NCBI GenBank assembly: GCA_964582265.1
Contig: CAZOQT010000001.1
Location: 1 to 64,000, forward strand
DNA: 64,000 nucleotides
Direction of reading: 5' to 3'
Source of the DNA: JBAZYK01 sp964582265
GTDB taxonomy: Bacteria > Patescibacteriota > Gracilibacteria > UBA1369
How positions within the stretch are numbered: position 1 is the stretch's first letter; every line of letters starts with the position of its first letter. Below are positions 51,734-60,250 of this stretch, piece by piece. Position numbers and translations under genes: made by a program. Below the pieces are notes generated by a model that did not search any database, was not told the DNA's origin, and saw nothing but the letters and a program-made list of their open reading frames with translations.

Positions 51734-52263
51734 TGCAAATTTTTTATTACTTTGGCGGGGATCCCAGCCACCATTACTCCGGGTGGTACATTTTTAGTGA
51801 CTACACTTCCTGCAGCCACAACCGAACCTTTGCCAATTTTTACTCCGGATAACAAGACGGCGTTGCAACCAATCCAAACATGATCCTCTACCGTAATTGG
51901 CTCAGAAGGAGCAACTGGTCTATTAATATTGTAGTTACTTACTAGTTCATGTTTGGAACTTGCAAAAACCACGTTGTAACCTATATCACAGTATTTGCCA
52001 ATTATAACAGGTGCAGTCGCATCAAAATAAACGTTTTGATTAACAAAAGTCCCATCCCCAATATAAAGTGGATCTTTTCTTTGCCCAATCCTTACGCCTG
52101 AAGAAAGCGAAGCTTTTTTACCAATTTTATAGCCCAAAAATCGCAAAACTCTACCACGTGCAACTTGCGCCAACCTCCCCCATCCCATCAAATCTAAAAT
52201 TTTTAAAAGACACGAAGTTAAAAAAGGATCAATTTCATTGATAATCATGCGCAAAGCCTTCAT
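51730..52263 (-). CDS. Left-handed beta-helix acetyltransferase (CysE/LacA/NodL type)
   Basis: 177 residues. The hexapeptide-repeat body shows SSGVRIGQRKDPLYIGDGTF, PVIIGKYCDIGYNVVF, the catalytic-type His in SSKHELV, ITVEDHVWIGCNAVLLSGV and the family end GIPAKVIKNLH. Such enzymes O-acetylate sugars or surface glycans. The acceptor is unknown. It is transcribed toward hppA and is separated from rplY by a terminator. Confidence 0.87.
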   Translation of the reverse strand: MKALRMIINEIDPFLTSCLLKILDLMGWGRLAQVARGRVLRFLGYKIGKKASLSSGVRIGQRKDPLYIGDGTFVNQNVYFDATAPVIIGKYCDIGYNVVFASSKHELVSNYNINRPVAPSEPITVEDHVWIGCNAVLLSGVKIGKGSVVAAGSVVTKNVPPGVMVAGIPAKVIKNLH

Positions 52264-52327
52264 TCAAAAAGGTTAAAAATAAAAATTGCCTTTGCCATAT
52301 TAAATTTAAAATCAAAAAATTGGAAAC

Positions 52328-52357
52328 AAAAAAGGACCCAACGCAGTGGATCCTTTT
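52328..52357 (-). terminator. Terminator after rplY
   Basis: On the minus strand AAAAGGATCC pairs with GGGTCCTTTT (one G-U pair) around 8 bases and ends in a T-run, 30 bases after the rplY stop. Confidence 0.85.
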
Positions 52358-52386
52358 GAACACAAAATTTGAACGATGATTTGATA

Positions 52387-53049
52387 TTACGCTTTCTTCT
52401 CTGCTTCTGGAGCTTTTTCTGCCGCAGGAGCCGCCGGAGCACCAACCGCAGGAGCCGCCTCTTCCGTTGGAGCCTGTGGTAATGCGTCTTCTTCTACAAG
52501 TTTTGGTGCAACTACTGTTACAACTACATCATCTGGGCTACCGTGAACTTTAACCTGTGCAGACAATTTAAGATCCTTAACGTGTACAGCACTATGCAAT
52601 TGTTCCAAAGTAGAAACATCAACTTCAATAGATTGAGGTAAGTGTGTTGGCAAACAGCGAACTTCCACTTCATGTTTAAGTGTAGTCAAAATACCGCCAA
52701 AATTCTTAACCGCAGGAGCAATTCCAGTAAGAACAACTGGAATGTTTGCTGTAATTTCTTCATTCATATTTACATGAAGAAAATCAATATGATCAACGTT
52801 ATCTGTTAATGGATTATATTGAACTTCATGAATCAAAACTGGCTTCTTTTTGCCGTCAATTACTAACTCAACCACCTGATTAGAACCAGCTTTCTTGAAA
52901 GCTTTTCTAAATTCCTGATAATCAACATCAACTGTTAAACTATTTTCCTTGTGGCCATAGAAAACAGCAGGAATTCTGCGATTTTTGCGCAGAAACATTG
53001 GAGATACTTTGATGTCACGGCTTTTAGCCTCTAGCGTAATTGTTTCCAT
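52387..53049 (-). CDS. rplY: Ribosomal protein bL25, long CTC/TL5 form
   Basis: Binds 5S rRNA. The N-terminal L25 domain (SRDIKVSPMFLRKNRRIPAV, LIHEVQYNPLTDNVDHIDFL) is followed by the CTC-type beta domain (NIPVVLTGIAPAVKNFGGIL, LEQLHSAVHVKDL) and an Ala/Pro/Glu-rich tail. The 220-residue length fits the CTC form. Expression appears monocistronic, since a terminator follows and a divergent gene lies upstream. Confidence 0.96.
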   Translation of the reverse strand: METITLEAKSRDIKVSPMFLRKNRRIPAVFYGHKENSLTVDVDYQEFRKAFKKAGSNQVVELVIDGKKKPVLIHEVQYNPLTDNVDHIDFLHVNMNEEITANIPVVLTGIAPAVKNFGGILTTLKHEVEVRCLPTHLPQSIEVDVSTLEQLHSAVHVKDLKLSAQVKVHGSPDDVVVTVVAPKLVEEDALPQAPTEEAAPAVGAPAAPAAEKAPEAEKKA

Positions 53050-53189
53050 ATTAAGTTTATAAGATTTATATTATACTTAAGCCAAAATTTTGATATACAT
53101 GCTTTAAAGAACCTCGCTAACTTGGGTTCAAGCAGAGGAAGTCTACCCGAAAAGAGTTTATAACGCAATATTTTTTATACTTACGTAAG

Positions 53190-53218
53190 TTGACGGCTTG
53201 GACTTGGCTTATTACAAT
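53190..53218 (+). promoter_or_regulatory. Promoter for ybaB-mltG
   Basis: TTGACG (53190-53195) and TACAAT (53213-53218) are 17 bp apart, with ATG 60 bases after the -10. The rest of the 228-base divergent gap between rplY and ybaB holds a TATAAT facing rplY (53070-53075) and short hairpins, but no gene I can support. Confidence 0.7.
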
Positions 53219-53250
53219 AAAAAAGTCTCAAACTACAAAAAACTACAAAT

Positions 53251-53271
53251 TCTAATTAATAATCACTAATC
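53251..53271 (+). promoter_or_regulatory. Heptamer leader array before ybaB (3 units)
   Basis: TCTAATT, AATAATC and ACTAATC in exact 7-base register end 6 bases before the ybaB ATG, downstream of the predicted transcription start, so the array would be transcribed. Confidence 0.6.
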
Positions 53272-53277
53272 AAACCT

Positions 53278-53559
53278 ATGTTCGATAAAGCTAAGGATTT
53301 ATACAAACTGCAGAAACAAGCCAAGCAAGTCAAACAAGAACTTAAAAATATTCACATAGAAGCCGAGGTAGACGGCGTCATTGTTACTATTAATGGTGAA
53401 CAGGAAGTTGTATCTGTAACCTTTGCCGAAGGACAAGATGCAAAAAAATTACAGGACAGCCTGGTAAAGGCCTTCAACAAGGCAATTAAGAAGTCTCAAC
53501 AGATTGCTGCCGATAAAATGAAGGATATCATGGGCGGACTTGGCTTCCCTGGAGCTTAA
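53278..53559 (+). CDS. ybaB: YbaB/EbfC nucleoid-associated protein
   Basis: A small dimeric DNA-binding protein, often beside recR or dnaX. The 93 residues show the N-terminal helix (LYKLQKQAKQVKQELKNI), the central sheet (AEVDGVIVTINGEQEVVSV), a second helix and a Gly-rich end (KDIMGGLGFPG). Length is typical. recR is not adjacent here; mltG follows after 23 bases. Confidence 0.93.
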   Translation: MFDKAKDLYKLQKQAKQVKQELKNIHIEAEVDGVIVTINGEQEVVSVTFAEGQDAKKLQDSLVKAFNKAIKKSQQIAADKMKDIMGGLGFPGA

Positions 53560-53582
53560 ATTAAATCTTAAAATCCATAACT

Positions 53583-54638
53583 TTGGATCAATTTAGATAC
53601 TACGGCCATAACAGACAAAGAAAAAGCCGCAAATTGCTTGTTGTTCTTATTGCTGTTTTAACGATTTCCGGCCTTTACGGCTGGTATTCTTATTCAAAAT
53701 ACCGATTCAATCTTGAAACACCCGTAGATATAACAGATACGACCAATATTTCTGTCATAATTAAAAGTGGAGAAAATCTTAATACCATCGCCGAGAAGCT
53801 AAAAAATAAAGATCTAATTTTGGATAGTGATTCATTTAAAACCTATATTAAATGGAATGATTTTGATCGAAAAATTATCGCTGGGCGATTTATTCTAAAC
53901 AAAGCCATGACGGCTGAGCAGATTGTTAATAAAATTACCGACATTAAACAGGGTGAAATTTCATTAACAATACCTGAAGGATACGGCATTAAAGACATCG
54001 ACCAGAAACTGGTTACAGCTGGAGTAATTGCCCCCGGGGAATTCATTGCAGCCGCGAAAAATTTCTCTAATTACAAGAAATATCCTTTTTTGGATGAGGC
54101 AAAAATAAAAACACTCCCCTATCCCTTGGAAGGATACTTATTTCCTGATACCTACTTCATCAATGGCGGTAATTACAATAATGAAGATTTAATAGATTTA
54201 ATGCTGAAAAATTTTCAAAAAAAATTGCCAGCAGGATTTTCAAATAATGCCCGCTCCTTGTACGATATCATAACTATGGCTTCCATTGTGGAAAAAGAAG
54301 TAAGAACAGACAAAGATCGCCCAATTGTAGCTGGAGTGCTCTGGAAGCGCTTAGACAGTAACTGGCAATTAGGCGCAGATGCCACCCTTTTATATTTAAA
54401 AAATGACAACAGTATCAAGCAAAGCGATCTACAAGCTGATTCACCTTACAACACACGAAAAATAATTGGGTTGCCACCTGGCCCCATCAGCAATCCAGGA
54501 CTGGACAGTATTTTGGCAGCGCTAAATCCCGAAAGCAGCTCCTACTTTTATTATTTGACTAAACCAGAAACTGGCGAAGTCGTTTACAGTAAAACGAACG
54601 ACGAACACAACCTTAACAAGGCCAAATACCTTTACTAA
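53583..54638 (+). CDS. mltG: Endolytic transglycosylase MltG
   Basis: Cleaves nascent peptidoglycan strands and sets glycan length. An N-terminal anchor (KLLVVLIAVLTISGLYGWYS) is followed by a LysM-like part (NISVIIKSGENLNTIAEKLK) and the YceG domain with ITIPEG-like LTIPEGYGIKDIDQKL, the catalytic glutamate in MASIVEKEVRTDKDRP, and GLPPGPISNPGLDSILAALN. The family motif LQSDPTV reads LGADATL here. The start is TTG. 351 residues is normal. Confidence 0.94.
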   Translation: MDQFRYYGHNRQRKSRKLLVVLIAVLTISGLYGWYSYSKYRFNLETPVDITDTTNISVIIKSGENLNTIAEKLKNKDLILDSDSFKTYIKWNDFDRKIIAGRFILNKAMTAEQIVNKITDIKQGEISLTIPEGYGIKDIDQKLVTAGVIAPGEFIAAAKNFSNYKKYPFLDEAKIKTLPYPLEGYLFPDTYFINGGNYNNEDLIDLMLKNFQKKLPAGFSNNARSLYDIITMASIVEKEVRTDKDRPIVAGVLWKRLDSNWQLGADATLLYLKNDNSIKQSDLQADSPYNTRKIIGLPPGPISNPGLDSILAALNPESSSYFYYLTKPETGEVVYSKTNDEHNLNKAKYLY

Positions 54639-54653
54639 AAAAATATTTTTTTA

Positions 54654-56219
54654 TTACGGCGTACTTTGAGTCTGTGTCTGTGAAGATGACTGAGTTTGAG
54701 TGACTGCTTTTTTATAAGTAATTGTAAACTTAACACGCTCACTTTCCTTGCCATTGGCATCAACAGCATAAACTTCATACTCATTCAATCCCGGATTTAA
54801 ATTACCTCCATTTTCATTAGCATAATACAACCAGCTCGAAGAGCCAGGAACGAATTTGCTTAAAGCATAACCATTTACAATGACTTTTTCTGCACCATGC
54901 ACCTCACCAATTATTTTCACTACGCCAACCGTAACTTCAGAAACCTGTGTTCCGTTATAGCTTAGGACTTTTGGTGCAGTAAGGGTTTGACTACCTGGAG
55001 TAGCTTGAGTCTGCGTAGCAGCACCCTCCTTGTTGTAATGAACTACAATTTGTGAAAGATCCTTACCCTTGCGACCATCTACATCAACTCCATAAAAAAC
55101 GTATGTATTGTCACCTGGTTTCAGGTTTCCATATGCTTCCGAAATATTATATTTAAATGTTGTATCACCAACTTTATATTTCTGTAGTTGATAATCCTCT
55201 GTTGCTCCTGCCAAAGTTTGCTTTACAAAAATTTTAGCGGTTCCACTGGAAACATTTCCACTAATACTTAAAGTCCCATTTGTAATAGTAACTTCTGGCT
55301 GAGTCGGAGAAGTAATTGTTACTTTAGGCAAAACATTCGAATTTGCGACCTGAGTCGATTGAGTTTGTTGGACAGTTTGCGTTGAAGATATATCCATTTG
55401 TGTACGCGCTGGAACCTGTTCCGTAGAATTTAATTCCGAAGTTTGATTTAAAACTGTACCAACATTTTGAACTTTAGAAAAATCTGTAGGCTTTTCATCT
55501 TCTGCAATATTCCAACTATACCAATTTGTTACTTTAAAATCATCTCTTATAGCAATCAAAGGAGATGGATTTTCACGATTTTTAAAAGCTTTGATGGTCG
55601 CTGCATCTAAATGCAATTCCTGACCTACCCCCACCTCTTTAGTATCCGCAACTTCATTTTTATTTTCTTCATTGGCAAAAATATCAACTTTAATTGATCC
55701 TTTAAACACACGCACAGTTTCCGATTCAGTGCCCTTTTCTAGCTCAATAATACTACCAACATCTTTTACCAACATGTGCTCAGATCGAACTTCAAACTTA
55801 GAAGACTTAATATCCTCTGTCACTAAGCGATTTACCCAAGCGGAACCATAATCCAGATTTACGGAAATTTTCTCCGAATCTCCCGTTTTACTTATATCTT
55901 TTAGTGTTAATGCTGAATTTTGATCAAGTCTAATTACACTACCATTATCAAACTGTAACACCATTTTGGAATTACTTAAGGTTTTAACTGAATCTCCCGC
56001 CAACAATTTTGTTCCATTAAACGCTTCAACCCATTCAGAAGTTCCATATGTCAAAATCTTGGCATCACCCTGTGGGATATAAAAATAAACATCACCAGTT
56101 TTTCCTTTAAAATAACCAAAAAGTTGAAAAGCAATTATTATAATTATGCCGATCCCAACGATTGATAAAAACGGAAGTAAATAATCCGAAGAACGCTTGC
56201 GATAAACCCTATTACGCAT
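54654..56219 (-). CDS. FecR-domain membrane-anchored protein with two Ig-like domains
   Basis: 521 residues. One N-terminal membrane helix (LPFLSIVGIGIIIIIAFQLF) anchors an extracytoplasmic FecR domain at about residues 60-210 (GTKLLAGDSVKTLSNSKMVL, IRLDQNSALTLKDI, VRVFKGSIKV). Two glucodextranase-B / Ig-like repeats follow, with KVGDTTFKYNISEAYGNLKP and GSSSWLYYANENGGNLNPGL, then a Ser/Thr/Gln tail. FecR domains usually signal to sigma factors, but no such partner adjoins, so a surface scaffold role is as likely. It lies 53 bases after dnaA. Confidence 0.82.
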   Translation of the reverse strand: MRNRVYRKRSSDYLLPFLSIVGIGIIIIIAFQLFGYFKGKTGDVYFYIPQGDAKILTYGTSEWVEAFNGTKLLAGDSVKTLSNSKMVLQFDNGSVIRLDQNSALTLKDISKTGDSEKISVNLDYGSAWVNRLVTEDIKSSKFEVRSEHMLVKDVGSIIELEKGTESETVRVFKGSIKVDIFANEENKNEVADTKEVGVGQELHLDAATIKAFKNRENPSPLIAIRDDFKVTNWYSWNIAEDEKPTDFSKVQNVGTVLNQTSELNSTEQVPARTQMDISSTQTVQQTQSTQVANSNVLPKVTITSPTQPEVTITNGTLSISGNVSSGTAKIFVKQTLAGATEDYQLQKYKVGDTTFKYNISEAYGNLKPGDNTYVFYGVDVDGRKGKDLSQIVVHYNKEGAATQTQATPGSQTLTAPKVLSYNGTQVSEVTVGVVKIIGEVHGAEKVIVNGYALSKFVPGSSSWLYYANENGGNLNPGLNEYEVYAVDANGKESERVKFTITYKKAVTQTQSSSQTQTQSTP

Positions 56220-56272
56220 AGATTAATTAAAAATAAAAAAGCTGGAAAAAGTATAACAAAAACAATTAAAAA

Positions 56273-57685
56273 TTACACCCCCATTTCTCTTTTTAAAGCA
56301 TTTATATCGCGCATCAACCGTTGATCAACCTTGAGCTGCTCAACGATTTTATTACATGAGTGCAGAATAGTTGTATGATTTCTCCCTCCAAAATTCTCTC
56401 CAATTGTTTCGTAAGAATGATCTAGAATTTCACGAATCAGATACATACAAATTTGCCTTGGGATCATGACCTCTTTGCGGCGTTCTTCTCCAATTAAATC
56501 TGTACGTGGAATTTTATAATAACCTGCGACTAAATCAATAATGTCATCCAAGGTTCTTACTGCTCGCTTATTAACATCATTAATATTAAACCCAACTAAA
56601 TCTTCGGTTTTATTAAGTTTTTTAATTGCATCAGCAACAGAACGAATAGTAGGTGTTGTATGTTCCAGTTTTGCCAAAGCAATTGCGTTAATTAAAATGC
56701 CAATCATTTCACGCACACTGGAATTAACATTGTAAGCAATAAATTCCAAAACTTCTCGATCAATAAACTCTGCATACTCCTGCGCCTTTTCTTGTAAAAT
56801 TGCGACTCTGGTTTCAAAATCCGGCAAACAAACTTCAATAACCATGCCCATTGCAAAACGGCTTCTTAAGCGATCATCCAAGCCATCAAGCTCACGTGGA
56901 GGACGATCAGCGCTCATTATTAATTGCTTACCAGCGTCATAAAGCTCATTAAAAGTATGAAAAAATTCCTGTTCAGATGTAGCTTTATTTGCAAAGAACT
57001 GAATATCATCAACAATTAAACAATCGACATTACGATAATTTTCTTTAAATGGCTTTGTATGTCTTTTTCCAATCGCATCAATAATTTCATTAATAAATTT
57101 CTCCGCAGTCATATAAATGACCCGTTTATTTGGATAATTCTTTAAAATTTCGTTACCAGTAGCCTGCAAAAGATGTGTCTTGCCAAGCCCTACCTGCCCA
57201 TATAAATAAAGTGGATTATAAATATCACCAGGTTTTGCAGCCACAGCGGTACATGCCGCATGAACAAGCCTATTATTAGAGCCAGGAATAAATTTATTAA
57301 GATGATATTTCATCATCTTGCTGCGCATCGTACCATCCACAATCACTTCCATTTTATTTGGAACTTTGCGTATTGTAGGTTCTTTTAAATCTTTAAAAAT
57401 ACCCAAATCAATTTTATCTGGATGCTCCTGATCAACTAAAACTGTCATGATTTCATACTGCAAATCACGGATCGAAGAATCAAGCTCCTGCGCAAATTGT
57501 AAAATCTTTAAATGATAACGTTCACGAACAAACTCTTTTGCAAAAATAGAAGGGACACCAATCGTCAAAACACCTTCTTTCACATCAACTACTACAGTAT
57601 CCTTAAAAAAGCTCAAAATATGCTGCTTGTTAGCAGTTGCAAAAAGTTTGGCAAGGATTTGCTCCCAAAAGGCTTTCTTATCCAT
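56273..57685 (-). CDS. dnaA: Chromosomal replication initiator DnaA
   Basis: Binds oriC boxes and melts the origin. The N-terminal domain (FWEQILAKLFATANKQHILS) is followed by the AAA+ core with Walker A GQVGLGKTHLLQA, Walker B CLIVDDIQFF and the arginine finger region LRSRFAMGMVIEV. The C-terminal DNA-binding domain shows IPRQICMYLIREI and GGRNHTTILHSCNKI. 470 residues is normal. Walker A has Gln where Gly is common. dnaN is not adjacent. Confidence 0.98.
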   Translation of the reverse strand: MDKKAFWEQILAKLFATANKQHILSFFKDTVVVDVKEGVLTIGVPSIFAKEFVRERYHLKILQFAQELDSSIRDLQYEIMTVLVDQEHPDKIDLGIFKDLKEPTIRKVPNKMEVIVDGTMRSKMMKYHLNKFIPGSNNRLVHAACTAVAAKPGDIYNPLYLYGQVGLGKTHLLQATGNEILKNYPNKRVIYMTAEKFINEIIDAIGKRHTKPFKENYRNVDCLIVDDIQFFANKATSEQEFFHTFNELYDAGKQLIMSADRPPRELDGLDDRLRSRFAMGMVIEVCLPDFETRVAILQEKAQEYAEFIDREVLEFIAYNVNSSVREMIGILINAIALAKLEHTTPTIRSVADAIKKLNKTEDLVGFNINDVNKRAVRTLDDIIDLVAGYYKIPRTDLIGEERRKEVMIPRQICMYLIREILDHSYETIGENFGGRNHTTILHSCNKIVEQLKVDQRLMRDINALKREMGV

Positions 57686-58004
57686 AGTACTTCACAAAAA
57701 AGGAGACAGAAAAAAGAGAGTGGGCGTAAAGTCGAAACTGATTATCGGGAGAAAACTAAATAAAAAAATCAGGGAATTTAGATTTTTTTTAATTTTTTTT
57801 TAACCCACGTCACCAAGTATAGTATATTTTTTTCTTCTAACAAGATGTTCTTTCCCTAACATTCAAAAATCTACCAGTTGAGTCGCCACCCTTGCACCAT
57901 ACTACTGCTAGAGTGGCGAATCATAATTGAAAATATTTTGTCCAAAGTTTCAATAATACCTCAAAGTAAATCACATAACATCGCAACAAAATTATTAACG
58001 ACTT
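57686..58004. other. Longest gene-free stretch (319 bp), dnaA upstream region, possible oriC
   Basis: Between rseP and dnaA. It holds the dnaA promoter, two long T-tracts at 57784-57801 that could unwind easily, and a 7-bp inverted repeat TCGCCAC/GTGGCGA (57883-57889 and 57913-57919, 23-base loop). I found no convincing DnaA boxes (TTATNCACA), so an origin here is only suggested by position and AT-tracts. No small gene or RNA gene is evident. Confidence 0.3.
57816..57843 (-). promoter_or_regulatory. dnaA promoter
   Basis: On the minus strand TTGTTA (57838-57843) and TATACT (57816-57821) are 16 bp apart. The leader to the dnaA ATG would be about 125 bases long and contains long A-tracts. Confidence 0.55.
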
Positions 58005-59615
58005 CTAAAATAATTTTAAAATGTCGCTATAGGTGACAGCCAAAATTAAACCCATCAAAATAACAAAACCAACGCCATGAATGATAGATTCATATTTGGC
58101 ACTAAGCCTGCGTCCAAGCACCAACTCAATCACAATAAACAAAAATCTTCCTCCATCCAGTGCCGGAAACGGCAAAACGTTTATTATAGCCAAACTAAGT
58201 GAAAGCAAAGCCATAAACCTCATTAAAGACAAAGCGCCTTCCTGCACAAAAGTGTAAGTCATTTGGGCAATTCCAACTGGACCTGCTACACCTTCTGGAA
58301 TTGTAAATTTAGTAACAAATGAGCGAATTACATTACCAAACATATCTATAGTTAAAACCGCCAAGCGGCCAGATTCACTAAATGCCTTACTCAAGGCTTC
58401 ACCGATACCATATTTAATATTGTTAATTTTGGTAATAGAAGTTATTCCATCTACCTCATATAAACTAATTGATTTATTTTGAAAAGAATCCAAAACCGAT
58501 AGACCGATACCTATTAAACCATTTTTATCTGGAGCTATTTCGATTTGAACTTCCTTTCCATCGCGCATAATAAAATATTGCAACTTCTGGTTTGGCGATT
58601 TATGAGTAACTTCCATCAACTGCTGAGGGAAAGAAATCTGCTGATCACCGATTTTGGTTATAACATCACCCGGTTTTAAGCCTGCATTTTCCGCGGGCGT
58701 ATTGGAAAATACATTATTCACAATTACTCTATTTTTTACTGGCAAATTGATTGGTATATTTACAATTTGGCCTTCTCTCCAAACCATAAATTTGAGTTCA
58801 TTCGTATTTTGCAAGATTTCATCAAAATCCTTTTGCGTAAAAATTTCGCGATCGTTCAGCTTAATTATTACGTCTCCTTTGGCGAGCCCTGCTTTAGCAA
58901 ATGTATCTACAACATCATGAATTTTAAGTCTTGGGAAAAACGCATATTCATAAATAGAATATCCAACATCATTTCCAGCTTGTGCCTGTAAATCGTAGCT
59001 CTTTGCGCCACCATTGGACTGCAAAATTTCTAAAGTTTGCTTTTGGGTCGTAGTAATGATTTTTGCAATATCGTCACCAGAAGTTGGCTTTTTGCCATTA
59101 ATAGTAAGTATAACATCACCAGCTTTTAAGCCTGCAATTTGTGCCGGCCCACCCTGTTTAACATCTTTGATTATGATTCCAGGTTGGATTTGCATCACCC
59201 CATTTTTAACGTTTGTATAAACATCATCCGCATTCAAAATTAATGGCTGTATTCCAAACAAAAAGCCAATTGTCAAAAGCACATAGGCCAAAATAAAATT
59301 CATAAACACGCCAGCCAAAATCACTGCCGACCTAACTCTAATAGATTTACTACTAAAACTATGCGGATTCTTGAGCATTTTAGCGTCATGAGCATCCTCT
59401 CCTAACAACTTTACAAAACCACCAAACGGAATAGCGTTAATTGAGTAGAGCGTTTCTCCTTTGCGCTTACCCCAAATGCGTGGAGGCAACCCAAAACCAA
59501 ACTCTTCAACCTTAATACCATTTTTACGTGCTACAATAAAATGACCCCACTCATGTACAAGAACTAAAATAGAGAAAATAGCAATAAAAGCTACAATTGT
59601 AAGAAAAATACTCAT
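58005..59615 (-). CDS. rseP: RseP-type site-2 metalloprotease with three PDZ domains
   Basis: An intramembrane zinc protease. HEWGHFIVARKNGIKVEEFG carries the HExxH motif and FGFGLPPRIWGKRKGETLYS follows. Three PDZ domains come in a row: IIKDVKQGGPAQIAGLKAGD, VVDTFAKAGLAKGDVIIKLN and VNNVFSNTPAENAGLKPGD. The C-terminal helices carry NVLPFPALDGGRFLF, the LDG metal motif. Bacterial RseP proteins usually have one or two PDZ domains. ATG at 59615 is preferred over TTG three bases upstream. It follows pyrH and frr as in many genomes. Confidence 0.94.
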   Translation of the reverse strand: MSIFLTIVAFIAIFSILVLVHEWGHFIVARKNGIKVEEFGFGLPPRIWGKRKGETLYSINAIPFGGFVKLLGEDAHDAKMLKNPHSFSSKSIRVRSAVILAGVFMNFILAYVLLTIGFLFGIQPLILNADDVYTNVKNGVMQIQPGIIIKDVKQGGPAQIAGLKAGDVILTINGKKPTSGDDIAKIITTTQKQTLEILQSNGGAKSYDLQAQAGNDVGYSIYEYAFFPRLKIHDVVDTFAKAGLAKGDVIIKLNDREIFTQKDFDEILQNTNELKFMVWREGQIVNIPINLPVKNRVIVNNVFSNTPAENAGLKPGDVITKIGDQQISFPQQLMEVTHKSPNQKLQYFIMRDGKEVQIEIAPDKNGLIGIGLSVLDSFQNKSISLYEVDGITSITKINNIKYGIGEALSKAFSESGRLAVLTIDMFGNVIRSFVTKFTIPEGVAGPVGIAQMTYTFVQEGALSLMRFMALLSLSLAIINVLPFPALDGGRFLFIVIELVLGRRLSAKYESIIHGVGFVILMGLILAVTYSDILKLF

Positions 59616-59624
59616 CAATTTCCA

Positions 59625-59638
59625 AATTAAAGATTAGG
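59625..59638 (-). promoter_or_regulatory. Heptamer leader array before rseP (2 units)
   Basis: On the minus strand CCTAATC and TTTAATT stand in 7-base register and end 9 bases before the rseP ATG. Confidence 0.5.
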
Positions 59639-59652
59639 GTTTGAGCTTAAAA

Positions 59653-60213
59653 CTACACCGTCATTACGTCTTTTTCTTTATTCTTAGCCAACATTTCAAT
59701 ATCTTTATTTGCGCTATCTACTTTTTCCTGAAGTCTCTTCTCTGCTCCTTTTAATTCATCTTCTGTAATTTCCTTACCCTTTTCCATTGATTTAAGCTTG
59801 TCCATAGAGGCTTGGCGATGGTGACGTACGCTAATTTTAGCTTCTTCCGCCAATTTCCCAACTACCTTGGTCAAATCTCTACGACGCTCTTCAGTTAAAG
59901 GTGGAATATTAATGCGAATCACAATTCCATCATTGGAAGGAGTAAGATTTAGTTGAGCCATTTGAATACCTGTTTCAATAGCTTTTAACAAACCCTTATC
60001 CCATGGCTGGATCTGAACAGTTTTAGCATCGGGAACAGAAATATTTGCCAAATTTTTTAAGGGCTGCTTTGAGCCGTATGCTTCCACCATCACACTTTCT
60101 ACAAGTGAAGCACTCGCGCGCCCAATTTGCAGGTGCGAATATTCTGTTTTTAAATGTTCCAATACCTTTTTAAATTCGGTATCAGCCTGCTGTAGAAGAC
60201 CATCTGTAGCCAT
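59653..60213 (-). CDS. frr: Ribosome recycling factor
   Basis: With EF-G, splits post-termination ribosomes. The 186 residues match the family: LQIGRASASLVESVMVEAYG, NISVPDAKTVQIQPWDKGLL, NDGIVIRINIPPLTEERRRD and the long helix through KISVRHHRQASMDKLK. It follows pyrH after 33 bases and is preceded by a heptamer array. Confidence 0.97.
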   Translation of the reverse strand: MATDGLLQQADTEFKKVLEHLKTEYSHLQIGRASASLVESVMVEAYGSKQPLKNLANISVPDAKTVQIQPWDKGLLKAIETGIQMAQLNLTPSNDGIVIRINIPPLTEERRRDLTKVVGKLAEEAKISVRHHRQASMDKLKSMEKGKEITEDELKGAEKRLQEKVDSANKDIEMLAKNKEKDVMTV

Positions 60214-60222
60214 ATATTTTTG

Positions 60223-60250
60223 AATTATAAATTAAAAATTATAAATTTAT
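60223..60250 (-). promoter_or_regulatory. Heptamer leader array before frr (3-4 units)
   Basis: On the minus strand ATAAATT (imperfect), TATAATT, TTTAATT and TATAATT in 7-base register end 9 bases before the frr ATG. Bases 60223-60241 are identical over 19 bp to the array before groEL. The array carries the pyrH stop codon. Confidence 0.6.

Noticed and set aside
53050..53277. Possible small stable RNA such as SRP RNA in the rplY-ybaB gap
   Set aside because: AAGCAG and AGGAAG occur but not in the order or pairing of the SRP apical domain; promoters explain the gap well enough.
54636..54655. A7-T-A-T7 palindrome between mltG and the FecR-domain gene as a bidirectional terminator
   Set aside because: Only A-T pairs with no GC stem; too weak to claim.
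57883..57919. Inverted repeat near dnaA as a CIRCE (HrcA) or dif site
   Set aside because: Arms TCGCCAC/GTGGCGA and the 23-base loop match neither the CIRCE consensus nor the 28-bp dif layout.
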